This document shows, piece by piece, positions 46,901-58,900 of a DNA stretch of 64,000 nt; positions within the stretch are counted from its first letter, which is position 1; each line of letters begins with the position of its first letter. A program made the position numbers and the translations under genes. The notes under the pieces are model-generated. The model saw nothing but the letters and a program-made list of their open reading frames with translations. It searched no databases and was not told where the DNA came from. The stretch comes from Amycolatopsis nivea. Lineage in GTDB: Bacteria; Actinomycetota; Actinomycetes; Mycobacteriales; Pseudonocardiaceae. Location: the NCBI RefSeq assembly GCF_004522235.1, contig NZ_SDLT01000019.1:23477-87476 (forward strand), in the 5' to 3' direction.

Positions 46901-49900
46901 CGAGCCGCTGCGGATCGGTGACACCTTCGAGGACGAAGGTCGCCTGCTCGAAGTACATGCCCTGCGCGGTCTGGGACAGTCCGTGGAAGACCATTCCGCC
47001 CTGCATCGGCGTCAGCGGATAGATGTCCTCGACCGTCTGGCCTGCGACGAGCTGGTCCACTCCCGCTTGATCGAGCGCGGCGAGCGGGAAGTCGGAAGGG
47101 GTGCGTCCGCCCGCGTCCGGCTCGGCGCAGTGCACGATGATTTCCCGCAGTGCCGTCAGCATCTGCTCGGCCAGGGTTTCGACGGCGTCCCCGGCGGTGG
47201 CGTGCGACCAGGTCAGTTCCAGCACGCCTGCTTCGACCCGGCCGACGACGTCGAGCATGTGGGTGCGAGGTGCTTCCGGGTCGACGTCGGCGTCCAGGCT
47301 GCCGACGCGGAACAGCCCGCCTTCGGCCGCGCTGAACTGGCCGAGGTAGTTGAAGCTCACCTGCGGGTCGATCGCCGGGGCCGTGCCGGTCAGGTAGCGC
47401 AGTGCGCCGTAACCGATGCCTCGCCGCGGGATCGCGCGCAGCTGTTCCTTGACCGACTTCAGCGCGAGACCCCATTCGTCCGGGACGTCCAGCGCGACCG
47501 GGAACATGCTGGTGAACCAGCCGACCGTCCGGGACAGGTCGACCCCCTCGAACAGGTCTTCGCGGCCGTGGCCCTCCAGGTCGATCACCGGGATTTCGCC
47601 GGTCCAGTCCCTGAGGACGCGGCCCAGCGCGGTCAGCAGCACGTCGTTGACCTGCGTCCGGTAGACCTCGGGGACGTCCTGCAGCAGCGCCCGGGTCTCC
47701 TCGGCGGTGAGGCGGACGGTGACCTCGCGGGTGTCGGCGATGATGCCCGGCTCGCCCGGCGTGACTGGCGGAAGGGCTTGCCAGTGGGCGAGTTCGTCGT
47801 CGAAACCGCCTGCCTCGGCGTGTTCGGCGAGCCGTCGGGCCCAGGCAAGGAACGACGTCGTCTTCGGTTCCAGGTCATCGCCTCGGTAGGCGGTTTCCAG
47901 GTCCTCCAAGAGGATCCGCCACGACACGCCGTCGATGACCAGGTGGTGCGCGGCCAGCAGCAGCCGTCGTCCGTCGAGGACAGTATTCAGCAGCGGGCCG
48001 TGTCGGAAATCGAAGACGGGCTCGCCGACGAGCAGGTCCGCCGGGCCGGGCGGGTCGCTGTGCTGAGTTTGGCCGAACCGCAGGCGCAGGGCGTCGTGGT
48101 GCGCCCAGACCGTGGCGAGCGCCCGGCGCAGCGCGGGCTCGTCGACGTCCTCGGCGAATTCCAGGACGACCCGCTGGTCGAACCGCTCCGGCTGGGTCTC
48201 GAAGTACCAGCGCTGGATCGGCGTGAGCGGCGCTTCGCCGACGACCGGTCCTTGCTCGGCCTTCGGCCCGCGGTCGCCTCCGGCGTGCGCGGCGAGCGCG
48301 GCCAGCGTCGGGTGCCGGAACACCTTGTGCGGCAACAGGATCAGCCCGGCGCGGCGCGCCCGGGAGACGACCTGGATGCTGAGAATCGAATCGCCGCCGA
48401 GTTCGAAGAAGTTCGTCTCGGCCCCGACGTCCTCGACGCCAAGCACCTCCGACCAGATCCCGGCCAGGACCCGTTCGGCCTCAGTCGCCGGGGCGGTGCG
48501 GGCGCCGGTCGCGGCGAAGTCCGGGGCAGGCAGGGCGTTCCGGTCGAGTTTTCCGTTGTGGTTCAAGGGAAAACGGTCCAGCCGGACGAACGCGGCCGGG
48601 ACCATATAGTCCGGCAAGGTCCGGCCGAGGAACGCGGGCAGCTCGTCCGCTTCGCCGGTGTAATAAGCGACGAGCCGCTTGACGCCGTGGTCCTCGCGAG
48701 CCAGCACGGCGGCCTGCGAGATGCCGGGGTGCGCGGCGAGCGCGGCCTCGACCTCGCCGGGTTCGATCCGGAAGCCGCGGATCTTGACCTGCTCGTCCAC
48801 GCGGCCGGCGAAGTCCAGTTCGCCCCGCGCGGTCCAGCGGACAAGGTCGCCAGTGCGGTACATCCGCTCCCCCGGCGGCCCGAACGGGTCGGGCAGGAAC
48901 CGTTCGGCGGTCAGGCCGGGAGCGCCGTAGTAGCCGCGCGCCAGGCCCGCGCCGGCGAGGTGGAGTTCGCCGAGCGCGCCCGGCGGCACCGGCCGCAGGT
49001 CCAGGCCGAGGACGTAGGCGCGGGTGTTGTCCAGCGGTTTCCCGATCGGCACCACGTCCGGCACCGGACCGAGGACCGGATGCGCCAGAGCGAACGTCGT
49101 GGTCTCGGTCGGGCCGTAGACGTCCACGACGGTCGTGTCCGGGCAGGTTTCCCGCACGCGCCGCACGGCAGCCGACGGGACCGCGTCGCCACCGGCCCAG
49201 ACCTCCTTCAGGCCGCGGAAGATCTCCGGCGTTTCCCGGGCCGCGAGCCGGAACAGGCCGGTGGCGAGGAAGGCAGCGTCGACCCGGTGCTCGGCGAACA
49301 GGCGGCCGATGGTGTCCAGATCGAGGTCGCCGGGCGGGGCGACGACGACCGTCCCGCCGTTGAGCAGCGGCACCCAGAGTTCGTACGTCGAAGCGTCGAA
49401 AGCCTGCGACGCGTGCAGCAACACCCGGCGGTGCCCGGCGAAACGCCGGTCGGCCGCCAGCGCCACGATGTCGCGGCGAGTGGGCGCGACGCCCTTCGGC
49501 TTTCCGGTCGACCCCGAGGTGTACATGACGTACGCCAGGTTCGCCGGGTCCGCCTTCGGGAGCTTTACCGCCGCGCTGTGCTCGCCGGGCACGGCCGTGG
49601 GTCCACTGTGGACCTTAGCTGCGGTATCACGCCATTTGTCGTCGGTGACCAGGATCTTCACGCCGGACAAGAGGGTTTTGAGCCGGGGTTCGGGCGCGCG
49701 GGTGTCGAGCGGCAGGTAGGCCGCACCGGCTTTGACGATCGCCAGCTCGGCGACGATCAGCCCGGGCGAACGGTCCATCAGCACGCCGACGAGCGTTTCC
49801 GGACCCGCACCCAGCGAAACCAGGTAGCGGGCGAGGCGGTCGGATTGCCGGTCGAGCTCCGCGTACGTCAGGCGGATCCCGTCGCCCGCCACCGCGACCG

Positions 49901-52900
49901 CTTCCGGCGCTTGCCGGACCTGCTCGGCGAACAATTCGGACAGGTCGTCGTCCGGGAGCGGCTGGGCAGTGTCGTTCCAGTCGTGGAGCACTTGCTGCCG
50001 TTCGGCCGTCGTGAGCAGTTCGATGTCTTCCAGCGATCCCGGGCCCGCGCTGAAGGCGTCGAGAACGGCGAGGAGTTGCCGGGTGATCCGCTCGGCGGTC
50101 TCGGGGTCGAACAGGTCTGGGTCGTAGCCGATGTCGAGGGTCAGCTGCTCCCCCGGCGACGCGACGATGCTGATCGGATAGTTCGTCGTCTCGGCCGCGT
50201 CGACGTCGCGCAGCCGCAGCCCGGGCGTCGAAGCCTTGTCGATGGGGTAGTTCTCGAACACCACGATGCTGTCGAAAAGGCTTCCGCCGCACCCACTCCA
50301 CGCCTGCAGCTTCGTCAGCGGAAGGTGGCTGTAACGACGGGATTCGACTTGCGCGGCCTGCAACTCAGCCAGCCACTCGGTCACGTCAGCCCCGGTCACG
50401 GTGGTCCGCACGGGCAGGGTGTTGATGAAGATGCCGGTGATGTCGTCCGCGCCGGGAAGGTCGACCGGACGCCCGGAAACCGTGGTGCCGAAGCAGACGT
50501 CGCGCTCGCCGCTGAGCCTCGCCAGCACCAGCGCCCACGCGCCCTGCAAAACGGTGTTGAGCGTGAGACCGGCCCGGCGCGCGAAGTCACGCAGCCGTCC
50601 CGAGTTTTCGACCGGCACGCGCAGCCATTCCGACGACCGGCTCGTGTGCGCCTGCGCGGGAGCCCGGTCGTAGGGCAGCCTGGCGGGAGCGACGAGGCTG
50701 CCGAGTTCGCGCCGCCAGTGTTCCTCGGCGGCCGCGTCGTCCTGGCGATCCAGCCAGGCGACGTAGTCGCGGAACGGCGGTCGCTCGGGCAGCTCCGCAC
50801 CGGAGTACGCGGCGAAGACGTCGGACAGCACGCCGAAGACGCTCCAGCCGTCGAGCAGGACGTGATGGAACGTCCACAGCACGCGGAATTCGGCGTCCGA
50901 CAACCGCGCGAAAGCCAGTCGCAGCAACGGCATTTCGGTGAAATCGAGACCTTGCGCCCGGTCGGCGGCCAGCAGGTCCTGCCACGCCTGGTCGCGTTCG
51001 TCCGGAGTGCGGCCGCGCCAATCGTGCCGCACGATCGGGACCGGGACCTGCCGCTGGACGACCTGGACCGGTTCGGGCACGCCCTCCCAGGCGATCCGCG
51101 TCCGCAGCACCGGCGTCCGGTCGACCACCCGCCGCCACGCCCGTTCCAGCGCGGCCAGGTCCTCGACGCCATCCAGCACAAACCCGACCTGCTGGAAGTA
51201 GACCCGCTCGCCGGGCTGGGACAGCGCGTGGAACACCATCCCGGACTGCATGGGTGTCAGCGGGTAGACGTCCTCGATCTCGCGGCCGTCGCCGACCAGC
51301 TCGTCCACAGTGGATTGGTCGAGGGCGGCGAGCGGGAAGTCCGACGGCGTCCGGCCGCCCGCGCCCGGCTCGGCGCAGTGCCGGATGATTTCACGCAGCG
51401 CGCTCGTCATCGCGGCGGCGAGCGTGTCCACAGTGGATTCTTCGTGGATGCCTTCGGCGTAGTACCAGGTCAATTCCAGTTCATCGGATTCGACACGGCC
51501 GACGACGTCGAGCAGGTGCGCGCGAGCCGAGCGCGGACTTTCGTCGGATTCGAGACGGCCGGAGCCGAACTGGCCGAGGTAGTTGAAGCTCACCTGCGGG
51601 TCGATTTCCGGCGCGGTGCCGGTCAGGTAGCGCAGTGCACCGTAACCGATCCCCCGGCGCGGCACCGCGCGCAACTGTTCCTTGACGGACTTGAGCGCCT
51701 TGCCCCAGTCGTCCGGCACGTCCAGCGCCACGGGGAAGACCGTGGTGAACCAGCCGACCGTCCGGGACAGGTCGACGTCGTCGAACAGGTCCTCGCGGCC
51801 GTGGCCTTCCAGGTCGACCACCGCGGTCCCGCCGGTCCAGTCGCGCAAGACGCGGCCGAGGGCGGTGAGCAGCACGTCGTTGACCTGCGTGCGATACGCC
51901 TTCGGGACGTCTCGCAGCAGCGCCCCGGTCTCCGCCGCCGACAGCCGGACGGTCACGGAGCGCAGGGAAGCGTTGGTCGCGTCGCCTCGGCCGTCGACCG
52001 GCACCGTAGTCCGGCCGGAAACGCCGCGCCAGTAGCCGAGTTCGTCGTCGAACCCGCCTGCGGCAGCGTGCTCCGAGAGGCGGATCGCCCAGTCGCGGAA
52101 GGACGTCGTGCGCGGGCCGAGGTCGATCGGTTTGCCTTCCCGCACCTGGTCGTAGGCGCGCTCGAAGTCCTCGATGAGCACGCGCCACGAGACGCCGTCG
52201 ACCACGAGATGGTGCACGGACAGCCGGTCCTGCTCGAACCGGACCAGCGGTGCCTCGGCCCCGACCGGGCCGTTCTCCTGAAGCCAGTGCGTTTCGCCGC
52301 GGGCGAAGCGCATCCGGAGCGCGTCGTGGTGGGCAAGCAGCGCCTCGACGGCCGCGCGCGCCGCGTCCGGATCGAGCGTTCCCAAGTGGACGAACTGGTG
52401 GAAGTGGTCCGGTTCGGCGGTTTGCGTCGCGAAGAACCAGCGCTGGATCGGCGTGAGCGGCACCGGGCCGTGGACCGGGCCGTGCTCGGCCACCGTCGTC
52501 GCGGTGCGGGCCGCCGCGGCGAGCGCGGCCGGGGTCCGGTGGGCGAACAGATCGCCGGGCTGCAGCTCCAGTCCGGCCCGGCGGGCGCGGGAGACGACCT
52601 GCATGCTGAGGATCGAATCGCCGCCGAGCTCGAAGAAGTCGTCGGTCGCGCCGACGCGGTCGACGCTGAGCACGTCGGCCCAGATCTCGGCGATGGCGCG
52701 TTCGCGCTCGGTCCTCGGCGCGACGTGGTCCCGCGCGCCGAATTCGGGAGTGGGCAGCGCCTGCCGGTCGAGCTTCCCGTTGACGTTCACCGGGAACCGC
52801 TCCAGCCGCACGAACGCGGCGGGCACCATATAGTCCGGCAGCGTCCGGCCGAGGAATTCCGCCAGACCGTCGGTCTTGCCGACGATGTAGGCGACCAGCC

Positions 52901-55900
52901 GCTTCACGCCGCCGTCCTCGCGGGCCAGCACGGCGGCCTGTTCGACGCCGGGATGCTCGCCGAGCGCGGCCTCGATTTCGCTCGGTTCGACCCGGAACCC
53001 GCGGATCTTGACCTGCTCGTCGGCCCGGCCGACGAACTCGAGCGCGCCTTCGTCGTTCCAGCGGACGAGGTCGCCGGTGCGGTACATCCGCTCCCCCGGC
53101 GGGCCGAACGGATCCGCGACGAACCGGTCCGCGGTCAGCCCAGACCGCCCGAGGTAACCGCGCGCCAGGCCCGCGTCGGCGATGTGCAGTTCGCCGGGCG
53201 CGCCGGGCGGGACGAGCCGGAGGTCGTCGTCGAGGACGTACACGCGGGTGTGGTCGAGCGGTCCGCCGATCGGGACGACGTCCGGGACCTCGCCGGGCAG
53301 CGGGTGCACGGTCGCGAACGTCGTGGTCTCGGTGGGGCCGTAGACGTCGGCGACCAGGGTGTCCGGGCAGGCCGCCTGGACCCGGCGCAGCGCGGCCGCG
53401 GGGACGGCGTCGCCGCCGGTCCAGACTTCGCGCACGCCCGCGAAGACCTCCGGCGATTCCTGCGCGACCAGGCGGAACAGGCCGGTGGTGAGGAACGCGC
53501 CGGTCACGCCGTGCGTGGTGAGCGAGCGGCCGAGCGTCTCGACGTCCACGTCTCCCGGCGGGGCCAGCACGACCGTGCCGCCGTTGAGCAGCGGCACCCA
53601 CAGCTCGTAGGTCGCGGCGTCGAAGGCCTGTTGCGAGTGCAGCAGAATCCGGTCGTGGCGGGCGAAGCGCTGGTCGAGCGTGAGCGCCACGACGTCGCAA
53701 TGCCGCGCCGAAACGCCCTTCGGGCGGCCGGTCGAACCGGACGTGTAGATGACGTAGGCGAGTTGTTCGGGGTCGACCCGGACGTCCGGCGGAGTGGCGG
53801 GGGCGCTGCTGTCGCCGGTGAGGACAGTGCCGGTGTGGACGTCTTCGGCGGTCTCCAGCCAAGCCGCGTCGGCCAGGAGGACGGTTGCCTCGGCCTCGTG
53901 CAGGAGCAGGCGCAGCCGGTCGGCCGGGGCGCGCAGGTCCAACGGCAGGTAAGCGCCACCGGCCTTGACGATCGCCAGTTCCGCGACGACGAGTTCCGGC
54001 GAGCGGTTCATCAGGACGGCAACCCGGTCCTCGGCCCGCACTCCGGCGGCGATCAGCCGGTGGGCCAGGCGGTTCGCGCGGACGTCGAGTTCGCGGTAGG
54101 TGATCTGCTCGTCGTCCGTTACAAGCGCGAGGGCGTCCGGACTCCGCCGGACCTGGGCCTCGAAGAGCTCGGGCACCGCCTTGGCCGGGAGCGGGCGGGC
54201 CGTCTCGTTCCGCTCGGCGAGCAGGTGGTTGATCTCGGTCTCGGAGAGCATCGGCACCCGGGACACCGGCTCGTGCGGGGCCGCGACCATGCCCCGGACC
54301 AGTGCTTCGAGGTGCGCCGCGAGCCTCGCCGCCGCCGAGTCGCCGATCCGCTCCGGGTCGTGCGTGAGAATGAGCGACAGCTTCCGTCCGGGGTAGGCGA
54401 CGACGCCCAGCGGGTAGCTGGTCCGTTCGGCCGCACGGACGTCGCGCAGTTCGGAGACCTCGTCGATCGGGTAGTTCTCGAAGACGACGATGCTGTCGAA
54501 CAGGCTCCCGCCGCCGCTCCACGCTTGCAGTTTCGTCAGGCCGACGTGCCCGAAGCGGCGCGATTCCGCTTGTGCCGCTTGGAGATCGCGCAGCCAGTCC
54601 GTGACCGCGCAGGTGCCGTCGAGCCGGACGCGCACTGGCAGCGTATTGATGAAGATGCCGGGGATGTCGTCCGCGCCGGGCAATTCCGCTGGACGGCCGG
54701 ACACCGTCGCGCCGAAGCACACCTTGGCTTCGCCGCTGTAGCGTGCCAGCAACGCGGCCCACGCACCTTGGACGACCGTGTTGACCGTCAGCCGGTTCCG
54801 CCGCGCGAAGGCGTACACCGCGGCGGACGTCTCGTCGTCCAGTTCCACCGGGATCCGGCCGGTCGAACTCGACGTGTGCGTGCGGGCGGCGGGGCGTTCG
54901 AGCGGCAACGGAGTCGGTGCGACCCCGGCGAGTTCGGCTCGCCAGTGCGCCTCGGCGCGCTCGTCGTCCTGCGCGGCGAGCCAGGCCGCGTAGTCGCGGA
55001 AGGGCGGCCGGACGGGCGGTTCTTCACCGCGCAGCAGGGCGACGATGTCGGAGAGCATGCCGAAGACGCTCCAGCCGTCGAGGAGGACGTGGTGGAAGGT
55101 CCAGAGCACCCGCACCCGGGTGGCAGATTCCTTCGCGATCACCAGCCGGGCCAGCGGGGCTTGGGCGAGATCGAATCCCTCCGCAAGATCCTGTGCCAGA
55201 AGCCGCTTCAGCGCTTCCTCGGCATCCACAGTGGACCAGTCCAGATAGGACACTGGCAGTTCGACCTTACGGTGCACGATCTGCAGCGGCTGGGGCACGC
55301 CGTCCCACACGATCCGGCTGCGCAGTATCGGGGTCCGCTCGACCATCCGTCGCCAAGCCTCGCCGAGCCGTTGCGGATCGGGCACATCGTCCACAGTGAA
55401 CGAAACCTGTTCAAAGTAGACGCGGTCGCCGGACTGGGCGAGGTCGTGGAACACCATCCCGGCCTGCATCGGAGTCAGCGGGTAAATGTCCTCGACGTCC
55501 CGGCCGTCGCCGACCAATGCGTCTACTGTGGATTGCTCTATTGCGGCCAGCGGGAAGTCCGACGGCGTCCGGCCGCCTGCTTCCGGCTCCGCGCAGTGCC
55601 GGATAATCTCGCGCAGCGCTTCGGCCATCGCCGTCGCCAGCCGGTCCACAGTGGATTCCTCGTGGACGCCTTCGGCGTAATGCCAGGCCAGCTCCAGCTC
55701 TCCGCCCTCGACGCGACCGACCACCTCCAGCAGGTGCGGACGGACGGTGTCCGGCGAGACGTCCAGCGCGAGTTCCCGGTGCAGGGTCAGGCCGCCGGGC
55801 AGGTCGAACTGGCCGAGATAGTTGAAGCTCACCTGCGGCTCGATCACCGGCGCGGACCCGGCGAGATACCGCAGCGCGCCGTAGCCGATCCCCCGGCGCG

Positions 55901-58900
55901 GCACCGCGCGCAGCTGCTCCTTGACCGCCTTGAGCGCCGCGCCCCAGCCGTCCGGAACGTCCAGCGCCACCGGGAAGATGCTGGTGAACCAGCCGACCGT
56001 CCGCGACAGGTCGACCCCGTCGAACAGCTCCTCGCGGCCGTGCCCTTCGAGGTCGATCACCGGCCGGTGCCCGGTCCAGTCCCCCAGCACCCGGCCCAGC
56101 GCGGCCAGCAGCACGTCGTTGACCTGTGTCCGGTACGCCTGCGGCACCTCGCGCAGCAGCGCGCGCGTCTCGTCGGCGGTGAGCCGGGCGGTGACGACGC
56201 GGGCGCGGCCGAAGGTGTTCTCCGCCGTGCCGTCGACCGGGAGCGGGGCCGGCGTGGGCAGCTCCCACCAGTGCGCGAGTTCGTCGTCGAAGCCGCCCGC
56301 TGCCGCGTGCTCGGCCAGCCTGCTCGCCCACTCGCGGTAGGACGTCGTCCGCGGACCGAGGTCGATCGGTTCCTCGCGCACGGCCTGCTGGTAAGCGCGG
56401 TCGAGGTCTTCGAGCAGCAACCGCCACGACACGCCGTCGACCACCAGGTGGTGCGCGGCCAGGTGCAGCGTCCGCGGTTCGCCGGTCAGCGACCAGCGCA
56501 GCAGCGTGTGCCCTTCGCCGACCGGGGCGTTGTGCTGGTGCCAGGCCTCGCGGTCGTGGCTGAACCGCATCCGCAGCGCGTCGTGCCGTTCGGACAACGC
56601 CGCCAGCGCGCGGATCAGCGCGGTCAAGTCGACGTCGGCGGGCAGTTCGACGGCGATCGTCTGGTCGAAGCGATCCGCGTCCAGGCCGAAGAACCAGTGC
56701 TGGATCGGGGTGAGGACGACGTCGCCGCTTTCCGGGCCGCGCGCCGGGATCGCCGCGGCTTCGCTGACCGTCGGGGCGAGCGCGGCGATGGTCTGGTGGC
56801 GGAACAGGTCCGCGGTGGTCACGCTGAGCCCCGCTTGCCGGGCCCGGGAACTCACCTGGATGCTCAGGATCGAATCGCCGCCGAGAGCGAAGAAGTTGTC
56901 GTCCACGCCGACGCGGTCGAGGCCGAGCACGTCCGCCCAGATCCCGGCGAGCACGGCCTCCCGTTCGGTGCGCGGGGCCACTGTCCGCTCGCTGGCGACC
57001 TGCGGCTCCGGCAGCGCACGACGGTCGACCTTGCCATTGGCGGTGAGCGGCAGCTCGGCCAACGGGACGAGCACTGACGGCACCATGTAGTCCGGCAGCG
57101 TGCGCGCGACGGCCCGGCGGAGTGCTTCGGTGTCGATGTTCGCCGGGACCACGTAGCCGACCAGTTGCTTGCGTCCGCCGGTCGCCCGGATCGTCACGAA
57201 CGCCTGCGCCACCCCTTCTTCGGCGGCCAGGGCGCGTTCGATCTCGGCCGGTTCGACCCGGAAGCCGCGGATCTTGACCTGGTCGTCCACGCGGCCGAGG
57301 AACTCGAGCGTCCCGTCGGTGCGCCATCGGCCCAGGTCGCCGGTCCGGTACATCCTGGACCCGGGCTCGCCGAACGGGTCGGCGACGAACCGCTCCGCGG
57401 TCAGCCCCGGCTGCCCGAAGTACCCGCGCGCGAGCCCAGCACCAGCGATGCAGACCTCGCCGGCCGCGCCGCGCGGCAGCAGGCGGAACCGGTCGTCGAC
57501 GACGTGGATCCGGACGTCCCGCAGCGGCGTTCCGATCGGGATCACATCCGGGACCTCGGCCGACATCCGGAACGAGGTGGCGAAGGTGGTGGTCTCGGTC
57601 GGACCGTAGCCGTCCACGACCGCGGTCCCCGGGCAGCGGTCGAGGACCCTTCGCACGGCGGGCGGGGGCACGACGTCGCCGCCGGTCCAGACCTCGCGGA
57701 GTCCGGCGAAGCACTCGGGCGTCTCCTCGGCGAAGAGCCGGAACAGGCCCGCGGTCAGCCAGAGTGCGGTGATGTCGTGCTGCGCGACCAGCTGCTGGAT
57801 CGCGTCGGCGTCCAGGTCACCGGGCGGCGCGACGATCACTGTGCCGCCGTTGAGCAGCGGCACCCACAGCTCGTAGGTCGAGGCGTCGAAGGCGAGCGGG
57901 GAATGCAGCAGGACGCGCTCGTGACTGGCGAAGCGCGGATCGGTCGCGAGCGCCGTGACGTCCGCATGGCGTACTGCGACGCCCTTGGGGACGCCGGTGG
58001 AGCCTGAGGTGTACTCGACGTAGGCCAGATTTTGGGGGCTCAGCGTGATTTCCGGGGCTGGTCCGTCCACATCCGCCACGACCAAGGACGTTCCTTTGTG
58101 GACGGTTGCCGCGGTGTCGTGCCAGGTGTGGTCGGTGAGCACCAGCGACACTCCGTCAAGGACGCAGCGCAGGCGATCGGCCGGGGCGCGCAGGTCCAGC
58201 GGGAGATAGGCCGCGCCTGCCTTGAGGATCGCGAGCACGGCCACGACGAGGTCGGCCGAGCGGTCCATCAGCACGCCGACCCGCTCCTCCGGGCGGACGC
58301 CTTGCCGGATCAGGCGCTGGGCGAGACCGTTTGCCCGGGACTGTAGTTCTGCGTAGGTCAGCCGGATGTCGCCGCTCACGACCGCGGTCTGGTCGGGTTG
58401 TCGTTCCGCGCATCGGTCGAACCGCTCCGGCACCGTTTCGACGGGCGTGCTTTCGGCGGGTGCCGGGAGCAGGAACCGACGGTCGTCGGCGGTGAGCAGC
58501 GGAAGGTCGGCTATCGGCCGCGCCGGGTCGGTGGCGATGCCAGCGAGCAGGACTTCCAGGCTCTGCGTGAGCCGTTCGATGGTGGCGGCGTCGAAGAGCG
58601 CGGTGGCGTATTCGACGGTGACGCGCAGGCCGTCGGGTTGCGGCCAGAACTCGACCACGAGATCGAAGCGTGCCGAGGGTCGTGGCAGGGCATACTCGCT
58701 CACCTGCAACCCGGCGACCGTACGCTCTTCCACCAACGGGCGTTGCAGCACTACGACAGCCTGCACCAACGGCGTCCGCGACGGGTCGCGCTCCGGTTGG
58801 GCTTCCTCCACGACGCGGTCGAACGGGACGTCACCGTGTGCGAAAGCGGCCAGCACGGTTTCGCGGAACTCGGTCAGGAAATCATCGAACGGCTGCGCAC

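Noticed and set aside
44442..57077. A 4,211-codon open frame on the plus strand
   Set aside because: It lies wholly antisense to the five-module NRPS gene. Its sequence is Arg/Gly/Pro/His-rich with no domains, which is the expected mirror of high-GC codon use. The opposite strand has every NRPS core motif.
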